Made by a program: the position numbers and the translations under genes. Below, piece after piece: positions 53,601 to 61,398 of a stretch of 64,000 bases of DNA. How positions within the stretch are numbered: the first letter of the stretch is position 1; each line of letters opens with the position of its first letter. The stretch is taken from contig NZ_JACOPG010000004.1 in the NCBI RefSeq assembly GCF_014287435.1, positions 62,001-126,000 of the forward strand, in the 5' to 3' direction. The notes under the pieces were generated by a model, which had not been told where the DNA came from, made no database searches, and saw nothing but the letters and a program-made list of their open reading frames with translations. Source of the DNA: Roseburia lenta (lineage in GTDB: Bacteria; Bacillota; Clostridia; Lachnospirales; Lachnospiraceae).

Positions 53601-54156
53601 ATTCGATACAGAGATGTACTCTAACACAGGTGGACAGGCTTCTAAGGCTTCTAACATCGGTGAAGTATGTCAGTTCGCTGCAGCAGGTAAGGAGATCGGC
53701 AAGAAGTCTCTTGCAGAGATCGCTATGAGTTACGGTTATGTATACGTTGCACAGATCGCACTTGGTGCTAACCCTGCACAGGCTGTTAAGGCTATCGCAG
53801 AGGCTGAGGCATACAACGGACCTTCACTTATCATCGGCTATGCTCCATGTGAGTTGCACGGTATCGCTAAGGGTGGTATGAACCACTGCCAGGATGAAAT
53901 GAAGAAGGCAGTAGCCGCTGGTTACTGGAACCTGTTCTCATTCGATCCTGCTAAGAAGGCAGAAGGAAAGAATCCATTCACTTTGACATCAAAGGCTGGA
54001 GACGGTTCTTACCAAGACTTCTTGAACAACGAGGCTCGTTATACTCGTCTGATCAAGCCATTCCCAGAGCGTGCTGAAAGACTCTTTGCTAAGTCTGAAG
54101 AAGCTGCTAAGGAACGTTACGATCACTTACAGAAGTTAGTTGATCTTTACAGTTAA
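50608..54156 (+). CDS. nifJ: Pyruvate:ferredoxin (flavodoxin) oxidoreductase
   Basis: The 1182-residue single-chain PFOR oxidises pyruvate to acetyl-CoA and CO2, reducing ferredoxin. Domains in order are: the pyrimidine-binding domain (GIYPITPSSPMADMVD), domain II, domain III with FWGLGGDGTVGANK, two 4Fe-4S clusters in the ferredoxin-like domain (CIQCNNCAFVC and CMGCGECVTVC, about residues 697-760), the CxGC pair (GSCAGCAETSY) and the TPP domain (FGGDGWAYDIGFGGLDH, SNTGGQ). Full length, with the AGGAGG ribosome site. Codon use is strongly biased, as for an abundant protein. Confidence 0.97.
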   Translation: MGRSKQSMDGNTAAAHVAYAYTEVAGIYPITPSSPMADMVDQWSAAGQKNIFGSTVKVVEMESEAGAAGTVHGSLAAGALTTTFTASQGLLLMIPNMYKIAGEQLPCVFDVSARTVSSHALNIFGDHSDVYACRQTGFAMLCETNPQEVMDLSPVAHLAALEGKVPFLNFFDGFRTSHEIQKIEKWDYEDLKEMCPMEAVEEFRAHALNPNHPAARGSHENGDVFFQHREACNTAYDELPAVVEKYMNKVNEKLGTNYGLFNYYGAPDAERVIVAMGSINDVAEEVIDYLTAAGEKVGLVKVRLYRPWSSEALLKVIPKTAKKIAVLDRTKEPGSLGEPLYLDVATTLREAGMNDVVLVGGRYGLGSKDTPPSSVFAVYKELEKDAPKHRFTIGIEDDVTHLSLPEVKPAPITSAPGTKECKFWGLGGDGTVGANKNSTKIIGDHTDKYIQAYFQYDSKKTGGVTISHLRFGDNPIRSPYYINQADFVACHNPAYVTQGMKMVQDVKPGGVFMINCQWSDEELGHHLNAEAKKYIADNNIQLYTINAIDKAIEIGMGKRTNTILQSAFFKLADVMPIDEAVEFMKQAAKKSYSKKGDAVVEMNYKAIDAGVDAVHKVEVPASWANPEADAPKAERTGRPEVVKLVNDLLDPIAKMDGDSLPVSAFTDCVDGQFVTGASAYEKRGTAVMVPEWDAEKCIQCNNCAFVCSHATIRPFLLSDDEVKAAPSNIKLADMKPKGGDYKYTMSVSPLDCMGCGECVTVCPTAAIAMVPQESQADEQPVFDYLVANVGKKDVGLSDITPKGSQFNQPLLEFSGSCAGCAETSYARLITQLYGEQMFISNATGCSSIWGNPAATSPYTVNKDSKKGPAWSNSLFEDNAEHGLGMYVGQKYIRDMAIESAKACAESDKASAELKAAFAKFEETKDDTKANTPATEALVVELEKAAAAGCPDAKEALAKKDYLAKKSVWIFGGDGWAYDIGFGGLDHVLASGENVNVMVFDTEMYSNTGGQASKASNIGEVCQFAAAGKEIGKKSLAEIAMSYGYVYVAQIALGANPAQAVKAIAEAEAYNGPSLIIGYAPCELHGIAKGGMNHCQDEMKKAVAAGYWNLFSFDPAKKAEGKNPFTLTSKAGDGSYQDFLNNEARYTRLIKPFPERAERLFAKSEEAAKERYDHLQKLVDLYS

Positions 54157-54187
54157 AAAATAGAGACGTTAATCGTTTCAAAATAAT

Positions 54188-54226
54188 AAATCCCGTCGGG
54201 GCATTTGCTCCGGCGGGATTTTTTTG
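54188..54226 (+). terminator. Terminator of PFOR
   Basis: AAATCCCGTCGG pairs with CCGGCGGGATTT (one wobble) and ends in a T-tract. Confidence 0.9.
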
Positions 54227-54230
54227 TCCA

Positions 54231-54261
54231 GGGACGTTCCTTTTGCCACAAGGAGTGTCCC
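54231..54261. repeat. Small REP-like hairpin
   Basis: GGGAC-TCCTT pairs with AAGGA-GTCCC around TTGCCAC. It shares CAGGGACGTTCC and GCCAC with the hairpin at 58087-58108, suggesting a dispersed repeat family. Confidence 0.5.
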
Positions 54262-54284
54262 CTTTGGCATGGAGAGGGGGCAGA

Positions 54285-54454
54285 CAGGCACAGGGCAGAT
54301 AGACCGAGGCAGGCAGCAGGGGCTGGGGCAAGAAACTGTGCAAGAGACACTTTATTAAAAGAAAAAGGTTTCTCGAAGAGACTCACCTAACCTGCTCCAA
54401 AGTTGTCTTGCCCCAGCCCCTGCTGCCTGCCTCGGTCTATCTGCCCTGTGCCTG
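54285..54454. repeat. Perfect 49-bp inverted repeat with a 72-nt spacer
   Basis: Positions 54285-54333 are exactly complementary to 54406-54454. The arms are GC-rich (CAGGCACAGGGCAGATAGAC at the outer end, GGGGCTGGGGCAAGA at the inner end), and partial pairing continues inward (AACT/AGTT with a bulge). The spacer contains a TCTCGAAGAGA mini-hairpin. The element fills most of the 387-bp gap between PFOR and the next gene; no gene is seen in that gap. Confidence 0.9.
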
Positions 54455-54543
54455 CTTGATCCAGCGACTACCATATTTAGTGTGTTTACAAAGGGGACAT
54501 GCAATGATAAAATAAACTTTAGATTAAAGAAGGGACATGTATC

Positions 54544-55173
54544 ATGGAAGAGATTAAGGTAGAAAATCAGGTAGACGAGATGTTGGAGGAGCCGAGTGGT
54601 GAAGATATGCTCCTTGCTCAGATTGATGCATTTCGAGATAAGGCAAAGCAATTACAGACCCTGATCAGTGCCAAGGAGCGCAAGGTCAAGGAATTAGAGG
54701 CGATGGTTCGCGCCAAGGAAGAACGCAACAACCAGTTGCAGGAAGAACTTGCCAAGAAGCAGGCAGAGGCTGACGGGATTGCCGCAGATGTCGAGACACA
54801 GGTGGATCGCATGATGCAGACCCTGCGCGGAAGCGTAGATGATTTAGAGCAGCGCATTCAGCAGCAAGTGGCGGACAATCAGGAGAATGCAGCCGTTCAG
54901 ACACAGGCAGTCAAGGACACCTTGGAGGATATGACATCCGGCTTGGATGCGATCAAGGGAGAACTGTCTGAGAAGGTACACTCTGAGAATGTACTGCAAT
55001 ATCGCAATATTCAGGATCTTTTAAAGGAATTGGATAATCGCGAGGAAACAGCCAAGAAGAGCGAGGAGGAGTTCTCTGTTGTCAAGAAGCGCATTACTTT
55101 AGTGACAGTTGTTTCTATCGTCAATGTCGTTGCAGTTGTGACACTGATCTTAGCAACTTTTGGCATTATCTAA
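54544..55173 (+). CDS. Coiled-coil protein with a C-terminal membrane anchor, unknown function
   Basis: This is not a family I recognise by name. The 209-residue protein is very rich in Glu, Lys and Gln. Residues about 25-160 show heptad-like coiled-coil character (KAKQLQTLISAKERKVKELE, LQEELAKKQAEADG), and the C-terminus is a single hydrophobic helix (ITLVTVVSIVNVVAVVTLIL). It would be tail-anchored with the coiled coil in the cytoplasm. The ATG lies 4 nt after GGGACATGTATC without a strong ribosome site. It has its own terminator. Confidence 0.7.
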   Translation: MEEIKVENQVDEMLEEPSGEDMLLAQIDAFRDKAKQLQTLISAKERKVKELEAMVRAKEERNNQLQEELAKKQAEADGIAADVETQVDRMMQTLRGSVDDLEQRIQQQVADNQENAAVQTQAVKDTLEDMTSGLDAIKGELSEKVHSENVLQYRNIQDLLKELDNREETAKKSEEEFSVVKKRITLVTVVSIVNVVAVVTLILATFGII

Positions 55174-55206
55174 TATCATACATAGTATCAGTATTTTGAC
55201 AGGATG

Positions 55207-55231
55207 GGGCTTCTTTTTAGGAGCCCTTTTT
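55207..55231 (+). terminator. Terminator after the coiled-coil gene
   Basis: GGGCTTC pairs with GGAGCCC (one wobble) across a T-rich 6-nt loop and is followed by TTTTT. Confidence 0.75.
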
Positions 55232-55245
55232 CTAAGGAGGGTATT

Positions 55246-56895
55246 ATGGCAAAACAGGAAAGATGTGTTTGGGTCGTAGGGCATAAGAACCCGGATACCG
55301 ATTCCATATGTGCGGCTATTTCATATGCATATTTGAAAAATCAGACCGAAGACGGGCATTTTATCGCAAAGAGAGCGGGGAGCATCAACAATGAGACGCG
55401 TTATGTGCTGGAGCGTTTTGGGGCAAAAGAACCGGGGCTGATCACGGATGTCGGCGCCCAGATCAAGGATATTGACTATCGTCAGACCGAGGGTGTCAGT
55501 GGTCATTTCTCGTTGAAAAAGGCATGGGAACTCATGCGTTCTCTGGATGTTGTTACCCTGCCGGTCGTGGATGAGAGCAAACGTCTGACTGGTCTGATCG
55601 TCAATGGAGATATCGCATATTCCTATATGGATGTCTTGGATAACCGTATTTTGGGACGTGCCAAGACCCAGTATCGCAATGTCATCGAGACCATCAACGG
55701 CTGCATGGTGACAGGCAACGATCATGCCTATTTTACCAAGGGCAAGGTCGTCGTAGCATCTGGCAACCGGGAGACCATGCGTGATGAGATCGAGGATGAT
55801 GATCTGGTCATTGTGGGAAATATCACGGCGCGCCAACTTATCGCCATCGAGCAAAATGCAAGTTGTGTAATCATCTGTGGGGAGACCAAGGTCAACCCGG
55901 GCGTGATCGAGCGGGCGCAGAAGAAGGAATGTGTGCTGATCACAACACCGTATGATTCCTTTACAACGGCGCGTCTGATCCATCAGAGTATGCCGATTCG
56001 CTATTTTATGACCAAAGAAAATCTCATCACTTTTGAGCCGGATGACTATGTGGATGACGTCAAGGAGACTATGTCAAAGATCCGCCATCGCGACTTCCCG
56101 ATCTTGGATGAGCAGCGTCATCTGGTTGGTATGATGTCGCGCAGAAACTTGCTCAATATGAAAAAGAAACAACTGATCCTTGTGGATCATAATGAAAAGA
56201 CGCAGGCGGTCGACGGGATCGAACAGGCGGACATCCTGGAGATCATCGACCACCATAGATTAGGCAGTCTGGAGACCATTTCGCCGATCTTTTTCAGAAA
56301 CCAGCCGCTGGGCTGTACGGCGACCATCATTTATCAGATGTATCAGGAAAAGGGCGTGGAGATCAATTCGCAGATCGCAGGACTTTTGTGCTCTGCTATC
56401 CTTTCAGATACCCTGATGTTCCGATCACCGACCTGCACCGCTATAGACAAGATGGTAGCAGAGCAGTTGGCGCAGATCGCAGAGGTCGATGTGGAAGAAT
56501 TGGCGACCGCCATGTTTGAAGCAGGATCCGATTTCAGCGCCAAGACGACCGAAGAGATCTTTTATCAGGATTTCAAGATCTTTGATTCAGATGATATTAC
56601 CTTTGGCGTGGCACAGGTCAGCGCGGTCAGCCGCAGACAGTTGAATTCGATCAAGCCGGAATTGCAGGCATATCTGGAAAAGGTATTGGCAGAGAAGGGG
56701 CTCAAGATGGTCTTTGTCATGCTGACCGATATTCTTCAGGAGGAGACCGAACTCATCTATGCCGGAGGCATGGCAAAAGGGGTGATCGAACAGGCTTTTG
56801 GCGTGTCAGAGGAAAATGGCGGCTTTATGCTTGCAAATGTCGTATCGCGTAAAAAACAGTTGATTCCGCCTATGATGCAGGCAATGCAGTCATAG
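55246..56895 (+). CDS. ppaC: Mn-dependent inorganic pyrophosphatase with CBS and DRTGG regulatory domains
   Basis: The 549-residue family II pyrophosphatase has a DHH domain split around a regulatory insert. GHKNPDTDS at the N-terminus and IIDHHRLG later are the metal sites. The insert holds two CBS motifs (SLDVVTLPVVDESKRLTGLI; IRHRDFPILDEQRHLVGMM) flanking a DRTGG-like region. The DHHA2 domain follows, ending in SRKKQLIPP. Such CBS-PPases are controlled by adenine nucleotides. Because PPDK uses or makes PPi, this enzyme is part of the same PPi economy. The ATG at 55246 with AAGGAGG is preferred over 55204. Confidence 0.93.
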   Translation: MAKQERCVWVVGHKNPDTDSICAAISYAYLKNQTEDGHFIAKRAGSINNETRYVLERFGAKEPGLITDVGAQIKDIDYRQTEGVSGHFSLKKAWELMRSLDVVTLPVVDESKRLTGLIVNGDIAYSYMDVLDNRILGRAKTQYRNVIETINGCMVTGNDHAYFTKGKVVVASGNRETMRDEIEDDDLVIVGNITARQLIAIEQNASCVIICGETKVNPGVIERAQKKECVLITTPYDSFTTARLIHQSMPIRYFMTKENLITFEPDDYVDDVKETMSKIRHRDFPILDEQRHLVGMMSRRNLLNMKKKQLILVDHNEKTQAVDGIEQADILEIIDHHRLGSLETISPIFFRNQPLGCTATIIYQMYQEKGVEINSQIAGLLCSAILSDTLMFRSPTCTAIDKMVAEQLAQIAEVDVEELATAMFEAGSDFSAKTTEEIFYQDFKIFDSDDITFGVAQVSAVSRRQLNSIKPELQAYLEKVLAEKGLKMVFVMLTDILQEETELIYAGGMAKGVIEQAFGVSEENGGFMLANVVSRKKQLIPPMMQAMQS

Positions 56896-56914
56896 GGGAA
56901 AGAGAAGGAGAAAA

Positions 56915-57481
56915 ATGGCAAAACAGTCATGGAAACCTGGAAATATGGTCTATCCACTGCCGGCAGTTATGGTGTCGGTGCGGGATCAGGCAGGGCAGGA
57001 TAATATCATCACCGTGGCGTGGACAGGAACCATCTGTACCGATCCGCCCATGGCATATATTTCTGTGCGACCGGAGCGCTATTCTTATCATATGATAAAA
57101 GAATCGGGCGAGTTCGTGATCAATCTGACGACCAGGGATCTGGCATGGGCGACCGATTATTGTGGCGTGACATCGGGACGGGATGTCGATAAATTTGCCA
57201 AGTGTCATCTGACAAAGGAAGCCGCAGACGAGGTTTCGGCACCGCTGATCGCAGAAAGCCCGGTCAATATCGAGTGCAAGGTGCGCGAGATCAAGGAACT
57301 TGGCTCCCATCATATGTTTCTTGCAGATGTGGTGGCAGTTCATGCAGATGAAAAATATATGGACGAGACAGGCAGATTTTGTCTGGATCAGGCGGAACCG
57401 ATCGCCTATTCCCATGGCACATACTATAGTCTGGGAGAAAAGTTAGGGACATTTGGCTATTCGGTAAAGAAGAAAAAGTAA
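56915..57481 (+). CDS. Flavin reductase-like (FMN-binding split-barrel) protein
   Basis: The 188-residue protein has the flavin-reductase domain: start PGNMVYPLPAVMVSV, then NIITVAWTGTICTDPPMAYISVRPERYSY and FVINLTTRDLAWATDYCG. It probably binds FMN and acts as an oxidoreductase or flavin carrier. It lies 19 bp downstream of ppaC in the same direction and is followed by a terminator, so the two are probably co-transcribed. The specific partner is unknown. Confidence 0.88.
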   Translation: MAKQSWKPGNMVYPLPAVMVSVRDQAGQDNIITVAWTGTICTDPPMAYISVRPERYSYHMIKESGEFVINLTTRDLAWATDYCGVTSGRDVDKFAKCHLTKEAADEVSAPLIAESPVNIECKVREIKELGSHHMFLADVVAVHADEKYMDETGRFCLDQAEPIAYSHGTYYSLGEKLGTFGYSVKKKK

Positions 57482-57486
57482 AAAGA

Positions 57487-57529
57487 CCGCAGGGTGCATA
57501 TCATATCATAGGGCATCCTGCGGCTTTTT
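57487..57529 (+). terminator. Terminator of the ppaC/flavin reductase unit
   Basis: CCGCAGGGTGC pairs with GCATCCTGCGG (one wobble) and is followed by CTTTTT. Confidence 0.85.
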
Positions 57530-57546
57530 GATTTTTGGTACAAAAA

Positions 57547-58062
57547 TTATTGGATCAAAGTATCCATGAGACTCATATAGACATCCTCATGGCGGACTTT
57601 CCAGTTATTGCAGATGGTCTCTGCCTGCTCGCTGGTAGAAGCGTGTAGTGACAGATCCAGCATAGTGTGTCCGTCCTGTGTGAATTTACAATGGACAATG
57701 TAACCACCGCCGGTTGCAAGGTCATAGTTGGCGGTTAGGGCATTGTCTTTTTTTATTTCAAATTTGTGGTTGGACAGATACTCGACCATATCCGCCTCAA
57801 TGGCAGAACTGACCTTGTCACGCATGAGAGACAGGGTCTGACTTCCCTCATCTGTCAGGGAGTACAGGGTATTGTTGTGAGACTGGGAAAGACTCACAAG
57901 ATGGGCTTCCTCCAAGTCACTGATGACCTGTTGGATGGTAAAATAGTCTGTGTATTCTTTATCTAAAAAAAACTGAACGATCTGAGCGTTGCTCAGAGGA
58001 ATATCTACTTTAGAGAGAAGAAGCAGCACTGAAATTTTGTAGATCATATTAGGCTCGGCCAT
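57547..58062 (-). CDS. DUF4364-family winged-helix protein
   Basis: The 171-residue protein starts MAEPNMIYKISVLLLLSKVD and has a winged-helix-like N-terminus (LSNAQIVQFFLDKEYTDYFTIQQVISDLEEAHLV), matching the clostridial DUF4364 family. The C-terminal half is mixed alpha/beta (GGGYIVHCKFTQDGHTMLDL). A DNA-binding role is likely but unproven. The start is set at the ATG at 58062 after AAAGGAG, 48 nt inside the longest frame. The malic enzyme gene is upstream in the same direction. Confidence 0.8.
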   Translation of the reverse strand: MAEPNMIYKISVLLLLSKVDIPLSNAQIVQFFLDKEYTDYFTIQQVISDLEEAHLVSLSQSHNNTLYSLTDEGSQTLSLMRDKVSSAIEADMVEYLSNHKFEIKKDNALTANYDLATGGGYIVHCKFTQDGHTMLDLSLHASTSEQAETICNNWKVRHEDVYMSLMDTLIQ

Positions 58063-58086
58063 AAATTTCTCCTTTCTTTTTGCAGA

Positions 58087-58108
58087 GCCACAGGAACGTC
58101 CCTGTGGC
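58087..58108. repeat. Small REP-like hairpin
   Basis: GCCACAGG pairs with CCTGTGGC around AACGTC. Read on the minus strand it contains CAGGGACGTTCC, also found at 54230. It has no T-tract, so it is not a terminator. Confidence 0.5.
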
Positions 58109-58117
58109 ATGCGGCAT

Positions 58118-59272
58118 TTATCTTACAATGTGATCTTTGACGGCTTGGGATACCACCTGAGCCACTCTTGGATCAAAAGCCTCCGGTAAAATGAAGTCTT
58201 CGTTTAATTGATCAGGATCCACAAGGTTTGCCAGCGCATTTGCGGCAGCCAGTTTCATGTCTTCTGTGATCTGTGTCGCACGGCCTTCCAGCGCACCCTT
58301 AAAGATACCCGGGAAAGCAACAACATTGTTGACCTGATTTGGAAAATCACTGCGTCCGGTACCAACGACCTTGGCTCCGGCAGCCTTTGCCACATCCGGC
58401 ATGATCTCCGGTGTAGGGTTTGCCATAGCAAAGATGATGGCATCGCGGTTCATGGAAGCGACCATCTCGGCGGAAACAATGTTTGGAGCAGAAACGCCGA
58501 CAAAGATATCAGCACCGACTAAGGCATCAGCAAGAGATCCTTTTTTATTTTCCAAATTGGTGACCTCGGTCATTTCCTTTTGCATCCAGTTCAGATTTGG
58601 ATAATCTTTGCCGATGATGCCCTCGCGGTCACACATGGTCACATGCTTGAAACCGTAGCGGAGCAGTAACTTGGTAATGGCGATTCCGGCAGAACCGGCA
58701 CCGTTTACAACTACCTGACAGTCTTCTTTGTCTTTGCCGACAACCTTAAGACCATTGATGATGCCGGCAAGAACGACGATCGCCGTGCCGTGCTGGTCAT
58801 CATGGAAGACCGGAATGTTTAATTCTTTTTTCAGACGTTCCTCGATTTCAAAACATCTGGGAGCGGAAATGTCCTCTAAGTTAATACCACCAAAGGTCGG
58901 TGCGATCGCCTTGACTGCGGCAACAATCTCGTCGGGATCCTGCGTTGACAGGCAGATAGGAAAAGCATTGATATCGCCAAACTCTTTGAAGAGGACACAT
59001 TTGCCCTCCATAACAGGCATGGCAGCCTCAGGTCCGATATTGCCCAGACCAAGCACAGCACTGCCGTCAGAGACAACGGCAACGGTATTTGCCTTGAGGG
59101 TGTAAGTATATACGGCTTCTTTATCCTCTGCAATGATGCGGCAAGGGGCTGCTACGCCCGGGGTATAAGCAATGGCAAGATCCTCACGGCTCTTGACCGG
59201 AGCCTTTGCACAGGTCTTGATCTTTCCATTCCATTGTTTGTGTAAAAAAACGGCTTTTTCGTCAATACTCAT
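58118..59272 (-). CDS. NAD(P)-dependent malic enzyme
   Basis: The 384-residue enzyme decarboxylates malate to pyruvate. Short bacterial form: YTPGVAAPCR in the malic N-terminal domain, the catalytic Lys in YTLKANTVAVVSDGSAVLGL, metal ligands in NLEDISAPRCFEIE and VFHDDQHGTA, and the nucleotide-binding loop VVNGAGSAGIAI. It lacks the phosphotransacetylase domain of MaeB. Its pyruvate would feed PFOR or PPDK. It has an extended -10 promoter at 59323. Confidence 0.94.
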   Translation of the reverse strand: MSIDEKAVFLHKQWNGKIKTCAKAPVKSREDLAIAYTPGVAAPCRIIAEDKEAVYTYTLKANTVAVVSDGSAVLGLGNIGPEAAMPVMEGKCVLFKEFGDINAFPICLSTQDPDEIVAAVKAIAPTFGGINLEDISAPRCFEIEERLKKELNIPVFHDDQHGTAIVVLAGIINGLKVVGKDKEDCQVVVNGAGSAGIAITKLLLRYGFKHVTMCDREGIIGKDYPNLNWMQKEMTEVTNLENKKGSLADALVGADIFVGVSAPNIVSAEMVASMNRDAIIFAMANPTPEIMPDVAKAAGAKVVGTGRSDFPNQVNNVVAFPGIFKGALEGRATQITEDMKLAAANALANLVDPDQLNEDFILPEAFDPRVAQVVSQAVKDHIVR

Positions 59273-59322
59273 GATGTTTTATCCTATCCTTCCTGTAAAA
59301 ATATGAATTTATTTGTTTCCTT

Positions 59323-59331
59323 ATTATAGCA
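59323..59331 (-). promoter_or_regulatory. Extended -10 element of malic enzyme
   Basis: On the minus strand TGC directly precedes a consensus TATAAT. The -35 is weak (TTTTAG at 17 bp). The start would fall about 45 nt before the ATG. Confidence 0.5.
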
Positions 59332-59490
59332 TAAAGGGGGGCAATCTAAAATAGGGTATTCCCATTTTGCCGCAAATAAGATATACTATATGCAATCGTG
59401 ATGATCTAGGTCATTTCAGACAGGTTACCCATTGGATTAGAGATAAAGACAAAGAGTTTATCATAAATGAAGTAGGACAAGGAGTAGGGC

Positions 59491-60951
59491 ATGAGAGAAA
59501 AATACGAAAGTTTATCTGCCAGTGTATTGCGTGAACTTGCAAAGTCAAGAGGCATTAAGGGGACTTCGACCATGAAGAAGGCACAACTTGTAGAAGCCAT
59601 GCTTGCACTCGATGAGAGCGAGGCAGAAAGCAAGAAAGCGGAAGAAGCCGCAAAGCCAAAGACCGCTGCTAAGGCAGAGTCAGAAAAAACAGAGAAAACA
59701 GAGCGTACGACCAGCGTGCATCATAGCCGTGGCAGTGCAGAGGGCAGAAGAGAGCATAGAAGCGAGCATCATGATAATGTGCGCGCAGAACATGGTGAGG
59801 AAAACGCAGAAGCACCTGTACTGGAAGAACCGAGAGACTGCGCCGGTATCTTAGAGATCATGCAGGACGGCTTTGGATTTATCCGCAGTGACAATTACCT
59901 GCCGGGTGATAACGATGTTTATGTGGCACCATTGCAGATTCGCAAACTCAACTTAAAGACGGGCGACATTCTGGTAGGCAAGACTAGACGTAACAATCCG
60001 ACAGACAAGTTTGGAGCACTGGTACATTTGGAGACCATCAATGGATTTGCACCGGAAGAAGCTGCAAAGCGTAAGAATTTTGAAGATCTGACACCGATCT
60101 TCCCGAACGAGCGTATCCGTCTGGAACAGCCGGGATCTTCCGTTGCTATGCGTATCGTAGACCTGGTTTCTCCGATCGGTAAAGGACAGCGTGGTATGAT
60201 CGTTTCCCAGCCAAAAGCCGGAAAGACAACCCTTTTAAAGGAGATCGCAAAGTCTGTCACAACTTCTTACCCGGATATGCATCTGATCATCTTACTGATC
60301 GATGAACGCCCGGAGGAAGTAACGGATATCCGGGAAGCCATTCAGGGCAAAAATGTAGAAGTAATCTATTCTACCTTTGATGAATTGCCGGAACACCACA
60401 AGCGTGTGTCTGAGATGGTCATGGAAAGAGCCAAGAGACTGGTTGAGCACAAACAGGATGTCATGATCCTGATGGATAGCATCACACGTCTGGCACGTGC
60501 CTACAACCTGACGGTTCCACCAAGTGGACGTACTTTATCCGGTGGTCTGGATCCGGCTGCTTTGCATATGCCAAAGAAGTTCTTTGGTGCAGCCAGAAAT
60601 ATGCGTGAGGGCGGAAGCCTTACCATTCTTGCAACGGCACTGGTAGATACAGGAAGCAAGATGGATGATGTTGTATTTGAGGAATTCAAGGGAACCGGTA
60701 ACATGGAAGTGATCCTGGATCGTAAACTTTCTGAGAAGCGCGTATTCCCTGCTATTGATATTGCAAAATCCGGTACACGCCGTGACGATCTGCTTCTGGA
60801 TAAGGAAGAGCAGAATGCAATGGAGATCATGCGCCGTGGCTTAAACGGCATGCGCAAGGATGAAGCAGTGGAGAGCATCTTAAATATGTTTGCCCACACC
60901 AGAAACAATAAAGAATATATCGCCAAGGTACTCCGCAGCCGTATGTTCTAA
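59491..60951 (+). CDS. rho: Transcription termination factor Rho
   Basis: The 486-residue hexameric RNA helicase has an N-terminal SAP/Rho-N segment ([17 protein letters not shown]), then a charged low-complexity insert at about 45-115 (rich in E, K, A, H, R) that is longer than in E. coli. The cold-shock RNA-binding domain follows ([19 protein letters not shown]) and then the RecA-like ATPase: Walker [11 protein letters not shown], Walker [11 protein letters not shown] and the Q/R-loop region [20 protein letters not shown]. First gene of the rho-rpmE-DUF1385-prmC-prfA neighbourhood. Nothing definite is seen in the 218-bp gap upstream apart from the malic enzyme promoter. Confidence 0.96.
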   Translation: MREKYESLSASVLRELAKSRGIKGTSTMKKAQLVEAMLALDESEAESKKAEEAAKPKTAAKAESEKTEKTERTTSVHHSRGSAEGRREHRSEHHDNVRAEHGEENAEAPVLEEPRDCAGILEIMQDGFGFIRSDNYLPGDNDVYVAPLQIRKLNLKTGDILVGKTRRNNPTDKFGALVHLETINGFAPEEAAKRKNFEDLTPIFPNERIRLEQPGSSVAMRIVDLVSPIGKGQRGMIVSQPKAGKTTLLKEIAKSVTTSYPDMHLIILLIDERPEEVTDIREAIQGKNVEVIYSTFDELPEHHKRVSEMVMERAKRLVEHKQDVMILMDSITRLARAYNLTVPPSGRTLSGGLDPAALHMPKKFFGAARNMREGGSLTILATALVDTGSKMDDVVFEEFKGTGNMEVILDRKLSEKRVFPAIDIAKSGTRRDDLLLDKEEQNAMEIMRRGLNGMRKDEAVESILNMFAHTRNNKEYIAKVLRSRMF

Positions 60952-60979
60952 AATTTCTAATAAAAAATGCGCATACATC

Positions 60980-61008
60980 TTGCAATCTGACAGACCCTAT
61001 GCTACAAT
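60980..61008 (+). promoter_or_regulatory. Promoter of rpmE
   Basis: TTGCAA and TACAAT are 17 bp apart with a TGC extended -10. The predicted transcript start is about 61015, leaving a 90-nt leader. Confidence 0.75.
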
Positions 61009-61036
61009 AATGGAGCTGTTTATCGGGATGTAAATA

Positions 61037-61073
61037 GTATCGTGTATGTCTTCGGACATAAAACATGCAATAC
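61037..61073 (+). promoter_or_regulatory. Structured leader of rpmE (candidate L31 autoregulatory element)
   Basis: Nested pairings are GTAT/ATAC, CGTG/CATG and TATGTC/GACATA, closed by a TTCG tetraloop. Leaders of this sort before L31 genes are thought to bind the protein product. The assignment is inferred from position and structure only. Confidence 0.45.
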
Positions 61074-61104
61074 AATAGATTATGTTTTTAGAGAGGTGTA
61101 AGTA

Positions 61105-61308
61105 ATGAGACAAGGTATTCATCCAGATTATTATCAGGCTACTGTAACATGTAACTGTGGTAACACATTTGTAACAGGATCTACAAAGGAAGATATCCAC
61201 GTAGAAATCTGTTCTAAGTGTCATCCTTTCTACACAGGACAGCAGAAGGCTACAAAGGCTCGTGGACGTATTGACAAGTTCAACAAGAAGTACGGTATTG
61301 AGCAGTAG
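61105..61308 (+). CDS. rpmE: 50S ribosomal protein L31
   Basis: The 67-residue protein is of the zinc-binding L31 type: Cys16 and Cys18 in VTCNCGNTF and Cys37 and Cys40 in [12 protein letters not shown]. It is full length for the family with a GAGAGG ribosome site. It has its own strong promoter and structured leader downstream of rho. Confidence 0.97.
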   Translation: MRQGIHPDYYQATVTCNCGNTFVTGSTKEDIHVEICSKCHPFYTGQQKATKARGRIDKFNKKYGIEQ

Positions 61309-61325
61309 GACACAGTCGCTTACAG

Positions 61326-61358
61326 GGGTCAGATCTTTCGGGTCTGACCCTATTCTTT
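61326..61358 (+). terminator. Hairpin after rpmE, weak terminator
   Basis: GGGTCAGA pairs perfectly with TCTGACCC across a 9-nt loop, followed by TATTCTTTTA, which is only moderately T-rich. Confidence 0.55.
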
Positions 61359-61398
61359 TATGTCATGAGAAATGGCAAATAATATAGGGGATTTGCAC

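Noticed and set aside
54205..54651. Several short frames over the 49-bp inverted repeat, some encoding HRADRPRQAAGAGA in both orientations
   Set aside because: The same peptide appears twice only because the arms are complementary; there is no ribosome site or family match.
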